Source of the DNA: Metabacillus lacus
Lineage (GTDB): Bacteria; Bacillota; Bacilli; Bacillales; Bacillaceae
Length of the DNA stretch: 64,000 nt
Reading direction: 5' to 3'
Assembly: GCF_009674805.1 (NCBI RefSeq)
Contig: NZ_WKKI01000001.1
Span: 186,001-250,000, forward strand
The translations under genes were made by a program, and so were the position numbers. This document shows positions 24,925-33,266 of the stretch, piece by piece; position 1 is the stretch's first letter; each line of letters begins with the position of its first letter. The notes beneath the pieces were generated by a model. It made no database searches, had not been told where the DNA came from, and saw only the letters and a list, made by a program, of their open reading frames with translations.

Positions 24925-27120
24925 TCACACATCTTCATTGCTGTCAGAAGCTTGTTTTAAAAGAAACTCTGCTAAACCAGGCGAGTTCACCCTGAGCGCT
25001 GCATATGGAGGACGGCTGCCTTTTACCTCCTGAAATGGTACACCAAGCCATAAAATAGACTCATCAATTATAATGAATGGAAAGGGTACCTTTGTTTCTT
25101 TCATGATGGATAAATGCGGGCAGCAATTTTTCCATGTGCTATGAAGATCCTCACCGGATGGAAGATGAATAACTGCAGAAGATGAAGATCCGCGTAAATC
25201 CTGTAAAACTGGTTCAATATTCTTTGCATGAAACCATTTCAGTTTAGGATGCTGATGCTGAATCCAGCTTCCAATTTTATCATGACCTGCTTGATGGCCG
25301 TGCTGCATTTGATGTTCTACTAGCTTACGAATAGCTGTATGATTCCTTGCAGTTTTGTGAAAGAAACCGGAGTTTGCCAGATGGATGAACTTCCCTCTCG
25401 ATCTTGTCACCGCAACATTTACAAGCCTCTCGCTGTTTTTCCCTGTCAGCAGCATCCCTGCTCTTTGCTGAGGATCTCCGTCAACTGAATCAAACAAAAT
25501 GATGTCCCTTTCACTTCCCTGAAATTTATGAACAGTTGCCGCAAGTACTTTTTCTCTTATCGTATTCTGAGAAAAAAATTCATCCAGAAGAAGATTCATC
25601 AATTCAGCCTGAATACGGTATGGTGACAGGTAGCCTATTGACTCTCTTCCATGTCTGAGAGCTTCCATGATTAATTGCAGAGATAACAGAAGATGCCATA
25701 TATTGTACCTGGAACCAGAACTGATCTCTGTCAAGCAGTACTGTCCGGTATCGTTTGTATCCAGCAAAATGGAAGCATATCCAGGGAAAGGGCTGCTCTG
25801 TGCCAGGGGCTTCCTGCTGCTTGCAACTGAGTCATGATCTCCTACAAGGGAATGATAAATGTGGCGGTTCGTAAAGGAAGAAATGTCAGGATGCATCCTT
25901 CTTTGCTCCTTTAGAAGAAACAGATGAGGATGTATGCTTCCCTTCTCTACCAGCTGAGAAACGCCGCTTGCATGAAAAATATCCTCCTGAAGCCATTTGT
26001 ATGAGAGCTGGCTTCGGGAAACCGCAATGGGAGGCAGCTGCTTAAAATCACCGCAGATGATAGTTCTTTTAGCCAAACTGGCAGCAAACCCTGCTTGAGG
26101 AACATAAGCCATGCTCGCTTCATCCAGAATGACCAGATCGTATTCCCCCTCATAAATGGCCGGATCAGATGCTGACTTAGCAAGAGTTGTTCCTATAATA
26201 GAAGCTTCCTGCAGCAGCTGAATCTCTTTTTTTCTGAGTTTCTCTATTACTTGGGCAGCCCTTTTTTCTAAATGAAGCAGCTTTTGGGTGTCTCTGCTGC
26301 TGAAAGAGGACGAGAGGTCAACTTTTAACCCCTTTTTTTCCTCCTGATATTGTTGAAGTTCCTTTGATAACGTTGGTTCTTCTACCGCCAGGAGACTGCT
26401 GCCCATCAATTGGGTATGCTGCAGGCTGCTGCCGCTGTGCTCTGATCCGTACCGGATTATTTTTCCTTCTGAAAATTTGTTTCTTTTTATTAGAAAAGCT
26501 GCTGTTTCATCCATTAAAACATTTACGGCATGATTACTGTGTGAGAGGATCAGTACCCTTTTTCCTTTTAAATGTTTGTTGGCCGCCACCCGTGCAAGAG
26601 TGTACGTTTTACCTGTGCCGGGCGGTCCCCAGATATATGTAACTGGATTGTATTTACTTCTGAGAATCACCTCGTGTAGCGAATTCTTTGATGTATCAGG
26701 ATGCTTGGCAGGCATGTCAGGATGCAATAAAGCTTTTAATCTTCCACGCTTTTTTTTGCTATTTTTCATTTCTTCAAGGCGTTGTATTAATTGATCAAGC
26801 AACTCCCAAGGATCTTGATGAAGAAGGACTTCGCCAACAGCATTTCCAAGAGAGCGTTCTGTTTCCAAGATGGCACTTTTGCCTCCGGAAGATAATATTC
26901 TGACCGGAATGTGCTGGGTATTCCAGGTAATTTTCCCTGCTGATCCCGGGGGAAGATGAAGAGAAGATGAACTTTCAAAGTAATAGACAAAAAGCTTGTC
27001 CGAAGATAGAAGCCTGCCGTTTTTTAAGGAAAAGCTTTTACCGCCGTATTTTTTGAGATGCTGAATTTCTGCCTGCAATGCTTCCTGCCATTCTTTTATA
27101 TACATTTTGGTTGTTAACAT
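24925..27120 (-). CDS. SF1 superfamily DNA/RNA helicase (AAA_11/AAA_12, Upf1/Dna2-like)
   Basis: Superfamily-1B-type helicase, 731 aa. Walker A is GPPGTGKTYTLARV, Walker B DLVILDEASM, motif III ICGDFKQLPP, and motifs IV-VI include SPYRIQ, TVHKFQGSERDIIL and VAVTRSRGK. The N-terminal 180 residues form a variable, beta-rich region; the C-terminal ~120 residues resemble a nuclease-like tail (IDESILWLG) but without motifs I can assign. ATG 27120 is preferred (AAGGAAG upstream) because the longer frame to 27189 would include the terminator of the upstream ABC gene. Cellular role unknown. Confidence 0.85.
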   Translation of the reverse strand: MLTTKMYIKEWQEALQAEIQHLKKYGGKSFSLKNGRLLSSDKLFVYYFESSSSLHLPPGSAGKITWNTQHIPVRILSSGGKSAILETERSLGNAVGEVLLHQDPWELLDQLIQRLEEMKNSKKKRGRLKALLHPDMPAKHPDTSKNSLHEVILRSKYNPVTYIWGPPGTGKTYTLARVAANKHLKGKRVLILSHSNHAVNVLMDETAAFLIKRNKFSEGKIIRYGSEHSGSSLQHTQLMGSSLLAVEEPTLSKELQQYQEEKKGLKVDLSSSFSSRDTQKLLHLEKRAAQVIEKLRKKEIQLLQEASIIGTTLAKSASDPAIYEGEYDLVILDEASMAYVPQAGFAASLAKRTIICGDFKQLPPIAVSRSQLSYKWLQEDIFHASGVSQLVEKGSIHPHLFLLKEQRRMHPDISSFTNRHIYHSLVGDHDSVASSRKPLAQSSPFPGYASILLDTNDTGQYCLTEISSGSRYNIWHLLLSLQLIMEALRHGRESIGYLSPYRIQAELMNLLLDEFFSQNTIREKVLAATVHKFQGSERDIILFDSVDGDPQQRAGMLLTGKNSERLVNVAVTRSRGKFIHLANSGFFHKTARNHTAIRKLVEHQMQHGHQAGHDKIGSWIQHQHPKLKWFHAKNIEPVLQDLRGSSSSAVIHLPSGEDLHSTWKNCCPHLSIMKETKVPFPFIIIDESILWLGVPFQEVKGSRPPYAALRVNSPGLAEFLLKQASDSNEDV

Positions 27121-27151
27121 ACTTTTCTTCCTTAAGGGATGTAGTAGAGGC

Positions 27152-27180
27152 AAAAAAAACCCAATCAACTGATTGAGCCT
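27152..27180 (-). terminator. Terminator of the ABC exporter gene
   Basis: Reverse strand GCTCAATCA-GT-TGATTGGGT followed by TTTTTTTGCC. Its presence argues against the longer helicase start. Confidence 0.78.
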
Positions 27181-27234
27181 TTTAGCCATATTTAAAACAA
27201 TACCTTTTGTCAGTCAGCCTGACAAGATAAAATA

Positions 27235-28977
27235 TCAGGAAATTCTTGTTCCTCCTTTTAGCTGCTGTTTGACAAGCTTTGTGTATAAGGAATGGTTGTT
27301 CAGTAGTTCTGAATGCGTCCCTCTTCCAGTAATTTCACCAGCTTCTACTACCAGAATCTGGTCAGAATGTATAACAGTTGAAAGACGGTGGGCAATAATA
27401 AAAGTCGTCCTTCCTTCCATTAAAAACTTTAGTGCCTCCTGGACAAGCACCTCTGACTCGCTGTCTAAGTTGGAAGTTGCCTCATCCAGCAGCAGTATTT
27501 TAGGATTTCGAATCAATGCTCTTGCAACTGCAATTCTCTGTCTTTGCCCGCCGGACAGTTTGATTCCGCGTTCCCCTACCTCCGTATCATAGCCATCTGG
27601 AAGCTGCTGAATAAATTCTGCTGCATTAGCGAGTTTTGCAGCATTCTGTATTTCATCATCACTGACTTCCCGCTGAATGCCATAGCTGATATTATCCTTA
27701 ATACTTCCTGACATGATCGGGCTTTCTTGCGAAACGTAGCCAATCTGGCCTCTCCAGTCACTCAGGGAAAAGTCTTGGATGTTCGTATTATCTAGTGTAA
27801 TGGTTCCAGAGGTTGGAGAATAAAACCTTTCTATTAAAGAGAAGATGGTTGTTTTACCTCCACCGCTTGGCCCGACAAACGCCACGGTCTCACCTTCGTG
27901 TGCCTCAAAGGTAATTCCCTTCAGAATTTGCTTTTCTCCATATGAGAAGAAAATGTCTTGAAATGAAAAAGTCCGGTGTGACTTTACGGGCAAAACATCA
28001 TTGCTTTTTTCCTGTTGTGTGTTAAGCAGCGTCTGAATTCTTTCAGTAGCACCCATCGCTTTTTGAAAAGCAGTAAAAAACATGGCCAACTGGCTGAAAG
28101 GAACGATAATTTGAAACATATAAATGATAATTGCCACCAATGAACCTGCCGACAGCAGTCCTGAAGCAACCCTTGCCCCTCCATACCCGATGATGACTAC
28201 CAGTATCAGCATCATCACCGTTGTCATTAAAGGCGAGACAATAGCCTGGATTTTTGCTTCCTTTAATCCAAAGTAAAATAATTTTCTAATGCCTTCTCTT
28301 CCCTTTGCAAATTCAATTGGCTGGCCGTTATAAGATTTAACCAGCCTGATGTCACTTAACACCCTTCCCAGCTCTCCGCTGAATCTCGCCATCTCGTCCT
28401 GTGTCTGCTTGGAAATTTTATGGATCTTTTTACCAAGCGGCATAATAATCAGCATGGAAACTGGAATGGCAAGCAGCATGATCATAGTCATCCGCCAATC
28501 AATAATTATCAGGATGATGATACTTCCAAGAATCGTGATTATTCCTGATACAAATGTAACCAGATGATTTGTTACAAGCGTCTTAACAGTGTTGGTATCC
28601 TGAGTGATCCTGCTCATCGTCTCTCCTGACTGATGTTTATCAAAGTAAGGTATCGGAAGAGCAAGAACAACACCCCAAAGTTTTTCGCGTATTCTTGCCA
28701 CAAACGTTTCACCTATTTTTGTCATTAAGTAATAGGAAAAACCTCCGGAAATAATTTGAATAACAAAAACAGCCAGCAGGAAGACAGCAATACGGGGCTC
28801 AATTCCCTGATTAGCAAGCTGATCGACAATATCCCCAGTAAACAAAGGAATGGCAAGGCTTGCTGCAGTCTCAAACAAACTCAAAAGAAGCGCAAGGATG
28901 ATTAGCGCTTTGGCAGGTTTTCCAATTCTTAAAAGTTGAAGAAACTGGCGCCACTGTCCCTGTTGATTTGTTTCCAT
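27235..28977 (-). CDS. BmrA-like multidrug ABC exporter (half-transporter)
   Basis: Membrane-spanning domain fused to an ATPase, 580 aa; should work as a homodimer exporting hydrophobic drugs. Six membrane helices occupy residues 20-310 (ABC_membrane). The ATPase has Walker A GPSGGGKTT near 372, Q-loop YVSQESP, signature LSGGQRQRIAVARA near 475, Walker B ILLLDEAT, and His-switch IIAHRLST. Segments such as PYFDKHQSGETMSRITQDTN are close to B. subtilis BmrA. ATG 28977 follows AAAGAGGT. Single-gene unit. Confidence 0.92.
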   Translation of the reverse strand: METNQQGQWRQFLQLLRIGKPAKALIILALLLSLFETAASLAIPLFTGDIVDQLANQGIEPRIAVFLLAVFVIQIISGGFSYYLMTKIGETFVARIREKLWGVVLALPIPYFDKHQSGETMSRITQDTNTVKTLVTNHLVTFVSGIITILGSIIILIIIDWRMTMIMLLAIPVSMLIIMPLGKKIHKISKQTQDEMARFSGELGRVLSDIRLVKSYNGQPIEFAKGREGIRKLFYFGLKEAKIQAIVSPLMTTVMMLILVVIIGYGGARVASGLLSAGSLVAIIIYMFQIIVPFSQLAMFFTAFQKAMGATERIQTLLNTQQEKSNDVLPVKSHRTFSFQDIFFSYGEKQILKGITFEAHEGETVAFVGPSGGGKTTIFSLIERFYSPTSGTITLDNTNIQDFSLSDWRGQIGYVSQESPIMSGSIKDNISYGIQREVSDDEIQNAAKLANAAEFIQQLPDGYDTEVGERGIKLSGGQRQRIAVARALIRNPKILLLDEATSNLDSESEVLVQEALKFLMEGRTTFIIAHRLSTVIHSDQILVVEAGEITGRGTHSELLNNHSLYTKLVKQQLKGGTRIS

Positions 28978-29078
28978 GAAAATACCTCTTTCTGTCTAAA
29001 CTTCTAACTATATACTAACCTTGATGAAGGTGATCAGCAAACTTCTGTGCTATTACATCCATTTTTTTCAAAGTAAAA

Positions 29079-29108
29079 TTGACGATTTTTTGTCAACAGT
29101 GCTATAGT
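29079..29108 (+). promoter_or_regulatory. Sigma-A promoter
   Basis: TTGACG (29079-29084), 18-bp spacer, TATAGT (29103-29108). The -35 region is itself part of a TTGAC...GTCAA dyad (29079-29096). Confidence 0.55.
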
Positions 29109-29116
29109 TGCCTAGG

Positions 29117-29135
29117 TTACTATCTTTCATAGTAA
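29117..29135 (+). promoter_or_regulatory. Inverted repeat TTACTAT-N5-ATAGTAA at the start site
   Basis: Perfect 7-bp arms centred about 18 bp after the -10, the position and size of a MarR/TetR-type operator. Binding protein unknown. Confidence 0.45.
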
Positions 29136-29711
29136 TTCTTGAGTACTCTTCGTTTGTACCATCACATTTACCAGCTTTCAAGAAAGCTTACAAAGTATTG
29201 AAATTATATGGTCTTTTCAGCGCTCAATGGTCGGTTATCTTTGTTCTCCTGCAACGCTTTTCTTTCTGGTATATGCTGTTAAAAGATTGCTAACAAGGTC
29301 CTTTTGAAAAATGGTTGTATACCTAAGCCGCCACTGTATGCGCGTTCTCTCCCATTAACATTTTTTTAGCAGGAATGCTGACGTTAAGTATGAGAAACAG
29401 TGCCATGATGTGTTTCATTTCTGCTGAATTGTTGGGACTGAGCCGGGAAGCTCTCTTTCCAAGCTTTCAGACAATTACTGTTAATCAGGCACCGTCAGGC
29501 AGGAAAGCTGTTGAAACCTGCCATACTGTCTTTTGACCTGGGAAATGACTTATAATCAGTGACTGCCGGCTTTGAAGGAGTAGAAACAGGCTTAATGCTT
29601 TATATCTTTATGGCAGTGGATCTATTTTTGCCGAACTTCTCCCCTACTTCTGGTAGTTCGGGAGATATTCAGCTGCCAAATCAAAAATGCAAGAAGAAGG
29701 GATGCAGTAAC

Positions 29712-30944
29712 ATGGCTGTTGCCAAAAAGATGGAGTTGAAAGAAAGTAAGGACGAAAACAAGCCGGTTTATAATATTTTATTTATCATTGGTTTGTGCCA
29801 TTTGCTCAATGATAGCATTCAATCAATCATACCTGCGATGTTCCCTATTTTAGAGGCATCCATGGGTCTTTCATTTACACAGCTGGGCTTGATTGCTTTT
29901 GCTCTTAACATGGTTTCTTCCGTTATGCAGCCTGTTGTAGGGTTGTACACTGACAAAAAACCAATGCCGTATGCTCTCCCAATCGGTCTAACCAGCAGCC
30001 TGCTGGGCATTATAGGACTTGCTCTCTCTCCTTCGTTTACAACGATACTACTAAGCGTCATTTTTATTGGACTGGGCTCAGCTATTTTCCATCCGGAGGG
30101 CTCAAGGGTAGCTTATCTGGCTGCCGGTTCAAAAAGGGGGCTGGCTCAATCCATTTATCAGGTAGGCGGAAACACAGGCTCTGCTTCTGCTCCCTTGATT
30201 ACAGCTTTTATCCTCGTCCCGCTCGGCCAATTCGGAGCAATCTGGTTTACGATTATTGCAGCCATCGCAGTCGCATTTTTAATTTATATCGCAGGCTGGT
30301 ATTCTACAAGGCTAGCATTTATGAAGGAGAGCGCAGCCAAAAATGCCAAGGCAGCTGTAAAAAAAGGAATTTCAAAGCCTGTTCGGAATGCTTTGCTGAT
30401 TATCGTATTTCTTGTCTTTGCAAGATCATGGTATGGAAGCGCCATAGGTAACTTTTATACCTTTTATGCAATGGAAAAATACGGTTTATCCATCTCTCAG
30501 GCACAGGTCTACATCTTTGTTTTTCTTGTAATGGGAGCTGTGGGTACATTTGGCGGGGGGCCTCTTGCCGACAAGTTCGGTAAAAAAAATGTCATTCTAT
30601 ACTCACTATTGCTTTCGGCTCCACTGTCACTGCTCTTGCCGTTTGTGAATGCTTTCTTCTCTTACATCATACTTAGCTTAATCGGCCTCATCTTGATGTC
30701 CAGCTTTTCTGTTACCGTTGTATATGCGCAAGAGCTGGTTCCAGGCAAAATTGGTACGATGTCAGGACTGACTGTGGGCCTCGCATTTGGAATGGGAGCG
30801 ATAGGATCAGTAGCGCTCGGGTTTTTTATTGATGTATTCGGCCTTTCTGAGACAATGATTGCTGCAGCTTTTCTTCCCATACTGGGCATTCTGGCTGCAC
30901 TGCTGCCTTCAGATTCACTTTTGGAGAAGTGGAACGCAGAGTGA
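29712..30944 (+). CDS. Fsr-type MFS exporter (fosmidomycin-resistance family)
   Basis: Major facilitator with about 12 membrane segments, 410 aa. The segment GLCHLLNDSIQSIIPAMFPI at the first helix, GLYTDKKPMPYALP between helices 2 and 3, and HPEGSRVAYLAAG are characteristic of the fosmidomycin-resistance (Fsr) subfamily. ATG 29712 (AGAAGG upstream, lysine-rich cytosolic start) is preferred over the longer frame from 29559, which would add a non-homologous stretch. Expected to export an antibiotic-like compound; the natural substrate is unknown. Terminator follows. Confidence 0.88.
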   Translation: MAVAKKMELKESKDENKPVYNILFIIGLCHLLNDSIQSIIPAMFPILEASMGLSFTQLGLIAFALNMVSSVMQPVVGLYTDKKPMPYALPIGLTSSLLGIIGLALSPSFTTILLSVIFIGLGSAIFHPEGSRVAYLAAGSKRGLAQSIYQVGGNTGSASAPLITAFILVPLGQFGAIWFTIIAAIAVAFLIYIAGWYSTRLAFMKESAAKNAKAAVKKGISKPVRNALLIIVFLVFARSWYGSAIGNFYTFYAMEKYGLSISQAQVYIFVFLVMGAVGTFGGGPLADKFGKKNVILYSLLLSAPLSLLLPFVNAFFSYIILSLIGLILMSSFSVTVVYAQELVPGKIGTMSGLTVGLAFGMGAIGSVALGFFIDVFGLSETMIAAAFLPILGILAALLPSDSLLEKWNAE

Positions 30945-31021
30945 GACTTTGCTTGCTGCAAATGGTGATTTCGTCTATCTGAGAGATAAGCACTTTTAAC
31001 AGAAAAATAAACAAATATTAG

Positions 31022-31075
31022 GACTGTAGACAAAATGGATTGGAAATTCAGCGTGTCTACAGTCTATTTTTATTT
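31022..31075 (+). terminator. Terminator of the MFS gene
   Basis: GACTGTAGACA pairs perfectly with TGTCTACAGTC (11 bp) over a 21-nt loop, then TATTTTTATTT. Confidence 0.85.
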
Positions 31076-31152
31076 AGTGAAAAAATAAGGGCTGTTGATT
31101 TCCGGTTACTGGCGCTTCGCTTTAATCATTCTTTAGACCACCTGGTTCCTTT

Positions 31153-31278
31153 ATAAACGGAGGGTTTCCGCCTATTCGAGAAATGCAGCAAAATTAGGAA
31201 GGAATAGACGGAGGATTTCCGGCTAATTCACTAAAAAGCTTCAATTTGGATGATTTTAAGCAGCTTAACCGGAATGTC
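31153..31278. repeat. Bipartite intergenic repeat, copy B (inverted relative to copy A)
   Basis: ATAAACGGAGGGTTTCCGCC (31153 on) and ATAGACGGAGGATTTCCGGC (31204 on) are again 28 bp apart, followed by TTCACTAAAAA, TTCAATTTGGAT and TTAACCGGAAT, the reverse complements of the words beside copy A. No gene is visible in 31075-31388. Confidence 0.8.
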
Positions 31279-31388
31279 TCCTCTAATTTTCTCCAAAAAA
31301 GAGTTCAAATTGAATGTAACCGGAGTTCATACCCTTATAGCAACCATTTAAAAAAAGTTCTTCCTTTAGAGTTTCAAGACAACATAAC

Positions 31389-31431
31389 AAAACAGGGCAT
31401 ACTGATATCTTTCAGCATACCCTGTTTTTTC
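31389..31431. terminator. Bidirectional terminator after the YflT-like gene
   Basis: AAAACAGGGCATACTGA...TTCAGCATACCCTGTTTTTT: long stem with one mismatch, T-runs on both strands. Confidence 0.85.
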
Positions 31432-31451
31432 TGTATAAATTACTTTAGACA

Positions 31452-31799
31452 TCATTGAACAGCGTGCTCTTCTACTGTAAGCAAATAGCTGCCGTTCAAA
31501 ACATCATTTGCATAGCTGGAAGCATCATTTGCAGACAATCCATGTCCAATCATTTTTTCTTCAAGCAGATCTTTGTCGGGATAGAGAATGAACAGCTTTC
31601 GTATTCCTCCCCATAAAGATTTATCTTTATTTTTGGTCGAAAGATCCATGATTGGAAGATCCGATTCCGGCGCATTGTTTTCTTGGCCGTCTATAATAAT
31701 ATAGATATCTTCCTCGCTGGCCCCGTTAGCTAGGAGCTCTTCAAACTTTTTTTCTACATCTACTTGAGATTGGTAAACACCTACTATTTTTTTAGCCAT
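31452..31799 (-). CDS. General stress protein 17M-like (YflT domain)
   Basis: Soluble 115-aa protein of the heat-induced-stress (YflT) family: an N-terminal strand-helix unit KIVGVYQSQVDVEKKFEELLANG, then EEDIYIII and a second helix ending LEEKMIGHGLSANDASSYANDVLNGSYLLTVE as widely spaced segments. Molecular function unknown; B. subtilis members belong to the sigma-B regulon. ATG 31799 is preferred to the longer frame (to 31820). A sigma-B-like promoter is 40-60 bp upstream. Confidence 0.85.
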   Translation of the reverse strand: MAKKIVGVYQSQVDVEKKFEELLANGASEEDIYIIIDGQENNAPESDLPIMDLSTKNKDKSLWGGIRKLFILYPDKDLLEEKMIGHGLSANDASSYANDVLNGSYLLTVEEHAVQ

Positions 31800-31837
31800 T
31801 AACCTATTTTCCCCTTCCATAGTGTTCTGTTGTTTAT

Positions 31838-31862
31838 TTACCCTGTTTTACATCCAGTTAAC
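31838..31862 (-). promoter_or_regulatory. Sigma-B-like promoter of the YflT-family gene
   Basis: Reverse strand GTTAAC (plus 31857-31862), 13-bp spacer, GGGTAA (31838-31843). Confidence 0.5.
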
Positions 31863-31888
31863 ACATGGGATCATCAGGTTTTCTATAT

Positions 31889-31920
31889 ACAAAAAAAGGA
31901 CCCGTGTAGACGGGTCCTTT
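31889..31920 (-). terminator. Terminator of yfkM
   Basis: Reverse strand AAAGGACCCG-TCTACA-CGGGTCCTTT followed by TTTTG; 10-bp perfect stem immediately after the stop. Confidence 0.9.
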
Positions 31921-31923
31921 GGT

Positions 31924-32448
31924 TTACTTATTTTCCAGTACTTTTATGAACTCTCTCATATAATCCGGGAGATCAGGCGGACGCCGGCTTGAGACAATAT
32001 GTCCATCCACAACAACAGCTTCATTCACCCATTCTGCTCCCGCATTTATCATGTCGTCCTTTATGCCGGGTGTGCTTGTAACTTTCACACCATGAAGAAT
32101 GTTGGCTGATATTAATACCCATCCTGCATGGCAAATCTGTCCGATCACTTTTTTATCTTCATTCATTTTCTTAACAAGCGAAAGTACTTCTTCATATCGC
32201 CTCAGCTTATCAGGAGACCAGCCGCCAGGCACTAACAAGGCATGATACTGTTCTGCGTCCATGTCTCGAAAAGAAAGCTCCGATTCAACAGGAACACCAT
32301 ATTTCCCTATATATTTTTTACCTGCCTCTTCAGCTGCGATAATTACTTTAGCACCTTCTTCTCTAAGACGGTGAACAGGATACCATAATTCCAGGTCTTC
32401 AAAATCATCACTGACTATTTGAATAATTGTTTTTCCCTCTAATCTCAA
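31924..32448 (-). CDS. yfkM: DJ-1/PfpI family general stress protein (YfkM-like)
   Basis: PfpI/Hsp31-like protein, 174 aa, matching YfkM (general stress protein 18) in length and pattern. The acidic residue is in DDFEDLELWYP, the nucleophile Cys in GQICHAGW near residue 105, followed by the His of the same motif; VTSTPGIKDDMINAGAEW is typical of the intracellular-protease/deglycase group. The start is TTG 32448 with GGAGGAA 7-8 bases upstream. It may repair glycated proteins or act as a protease; family activity is debated. Second DJ-1-like protein in the window. Confidence 0.9.
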   Translation of the reverse strand: MRLEGKTIIQIVSDDFEDLELWYPVHRLREEGAKVIIAAEEAGKKYIGKYGVPVESELSFRDMDAEQYHALLVPGGWSPDKLRRYEEVLSLVKKMNEDKKVIGQICHAGWVLISANILHGVKVTSTPGIKDDMINAGAEWVNEAVVVDGHIVSSRRPPDLPDYMREFIKVLENK

Positions 32449-32512
32449 CAGAGTTCCTCCTTTAATACTAAATATTTATCTACATTTTGACGTAACTTGC
32501 TGATACTTGCAA

Positions 32513-33184
32513 CTAAAGCGAATTTAAGGGTGTCAATACCTCCGCTGTTTGGTTGGAAGGTGAGTTTACCAGGTCTGACAGGGCAGTCATCGTCATTTCA
32601 GACGAGGAATAGAGAACCAGTAAGGACTGCAGATCAGGTAACGTGCTCTCCTCCCTCAGCCAGACAGATACAGCTTCACTGTTTAAAATGACTGGCATTC
32701 TTTCATGAATTTCAGCCTGAAGATCATTGGCTTCTGTAGTCAGAATTGTGCAGGAATGAATAACATCGCTGCTGCTGCTCCAAGTTTCATAAAGCCCGGC
32801 AAGAGCAAAAGGTTTATTATTTCTCATATGAAACCGGTAAGGCTGTTTTCCACTTTCACTCCTTGCCCATTCAAAATAACCGGAACAAGGAATGATACAC
32901 CTTTTTGAATGAAATGAATTCATAAAGCTGGGTTTCTGGTGAGCTGTTTCTGCTCTGGCATTGATAAGCTTGTAGCCTATTTTACTATCCTTGCTCCAGG
33001 ATGGAATCAGCCCCCACTTTAGAAAATTCCCTATTCTTGCCCCGTTTCTCGATGCAATGGCAAGAACATGCTGAGACGGGGCAATATTGTACTTCGGTTC
33101 CAAGGAAGAGTTCTCATTCATTTGAAAATGAAATTCATTTTGCAGCGTCTCCAGATTATCAAATAGTGAATATCGTCCGCACAC
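32513..33184 (-). CDS. SOS-response-associated peptidase (SRAP, YedK/HMCES family)
   Basis: Binds abasic sites in single-stranded DNA and forms a protective crosslink through Cys2; 223 aa. The start must expose that cysteine: GTG 33184 gives MCGRYSLFD with AAAGGAGAG upstream, whereas the longer frame (to 33223) would bury it. Other family residues: NIAPSQ (Asn), NARAETAHQKPSF (with the active-site Glu), RCIIPCSGYFEW, and the late HERMPVIL His. Fits the other abasic-site enzymes in this window. Independent single gene. Confidence 0.92.
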   Translation of the reverse strand: MCGRYSLFDNLETLQNEFHFQMNENSSLEPKYNIAPSQHVLAIASRNGARIGNFLKWGLIPSWSKDSKIGYKLINARAETAHQKPSFMNSFHSKRCIIPCSGYFEWARSESGKQPYRFHMRNNKPFALAGLYETWSSSSDVIHSCTILTTEANDLQAEIHERMPVILNSEAVSVWLREESTLPDLQSLLVLYSSSEMTMTALSDLVNSPSNQTAEVLTPLNSL

Positions 33185-33266
33185 CTGTAATCTCTCCTTT
33201 ATGATTAAATAACCCCGTCTCAAAAATTCTTAATAGGATGATTTGAATACCTTTCCCTGCTGCTGT

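Larger units (their letters stand above)
28978..29711 (+). other. Long intergenic leader before the MFS gene
   Basis: 734 bp without a credible gene. A promoter at 29079 and a 7-bp inverted repeat at 29117 open a ~600-nt leader. Within it three words known from cobalamin riboswitches occur in the right order: CCGCCACTGT (29328-29337), GGGAAG (29445-29450) and ACCTGCC (29516-29522). The overall fit is poor, so no riboswitch is called. Plus-strand frames here are short and unsupported. Confidence 0.5.

Noticed and set aside
29300-29522. Cobalamin riboswitch
   Set aside because: Three consensus words are in order but spacing and the 5' half of the aptamer do not fit; kept only as a finding to test.
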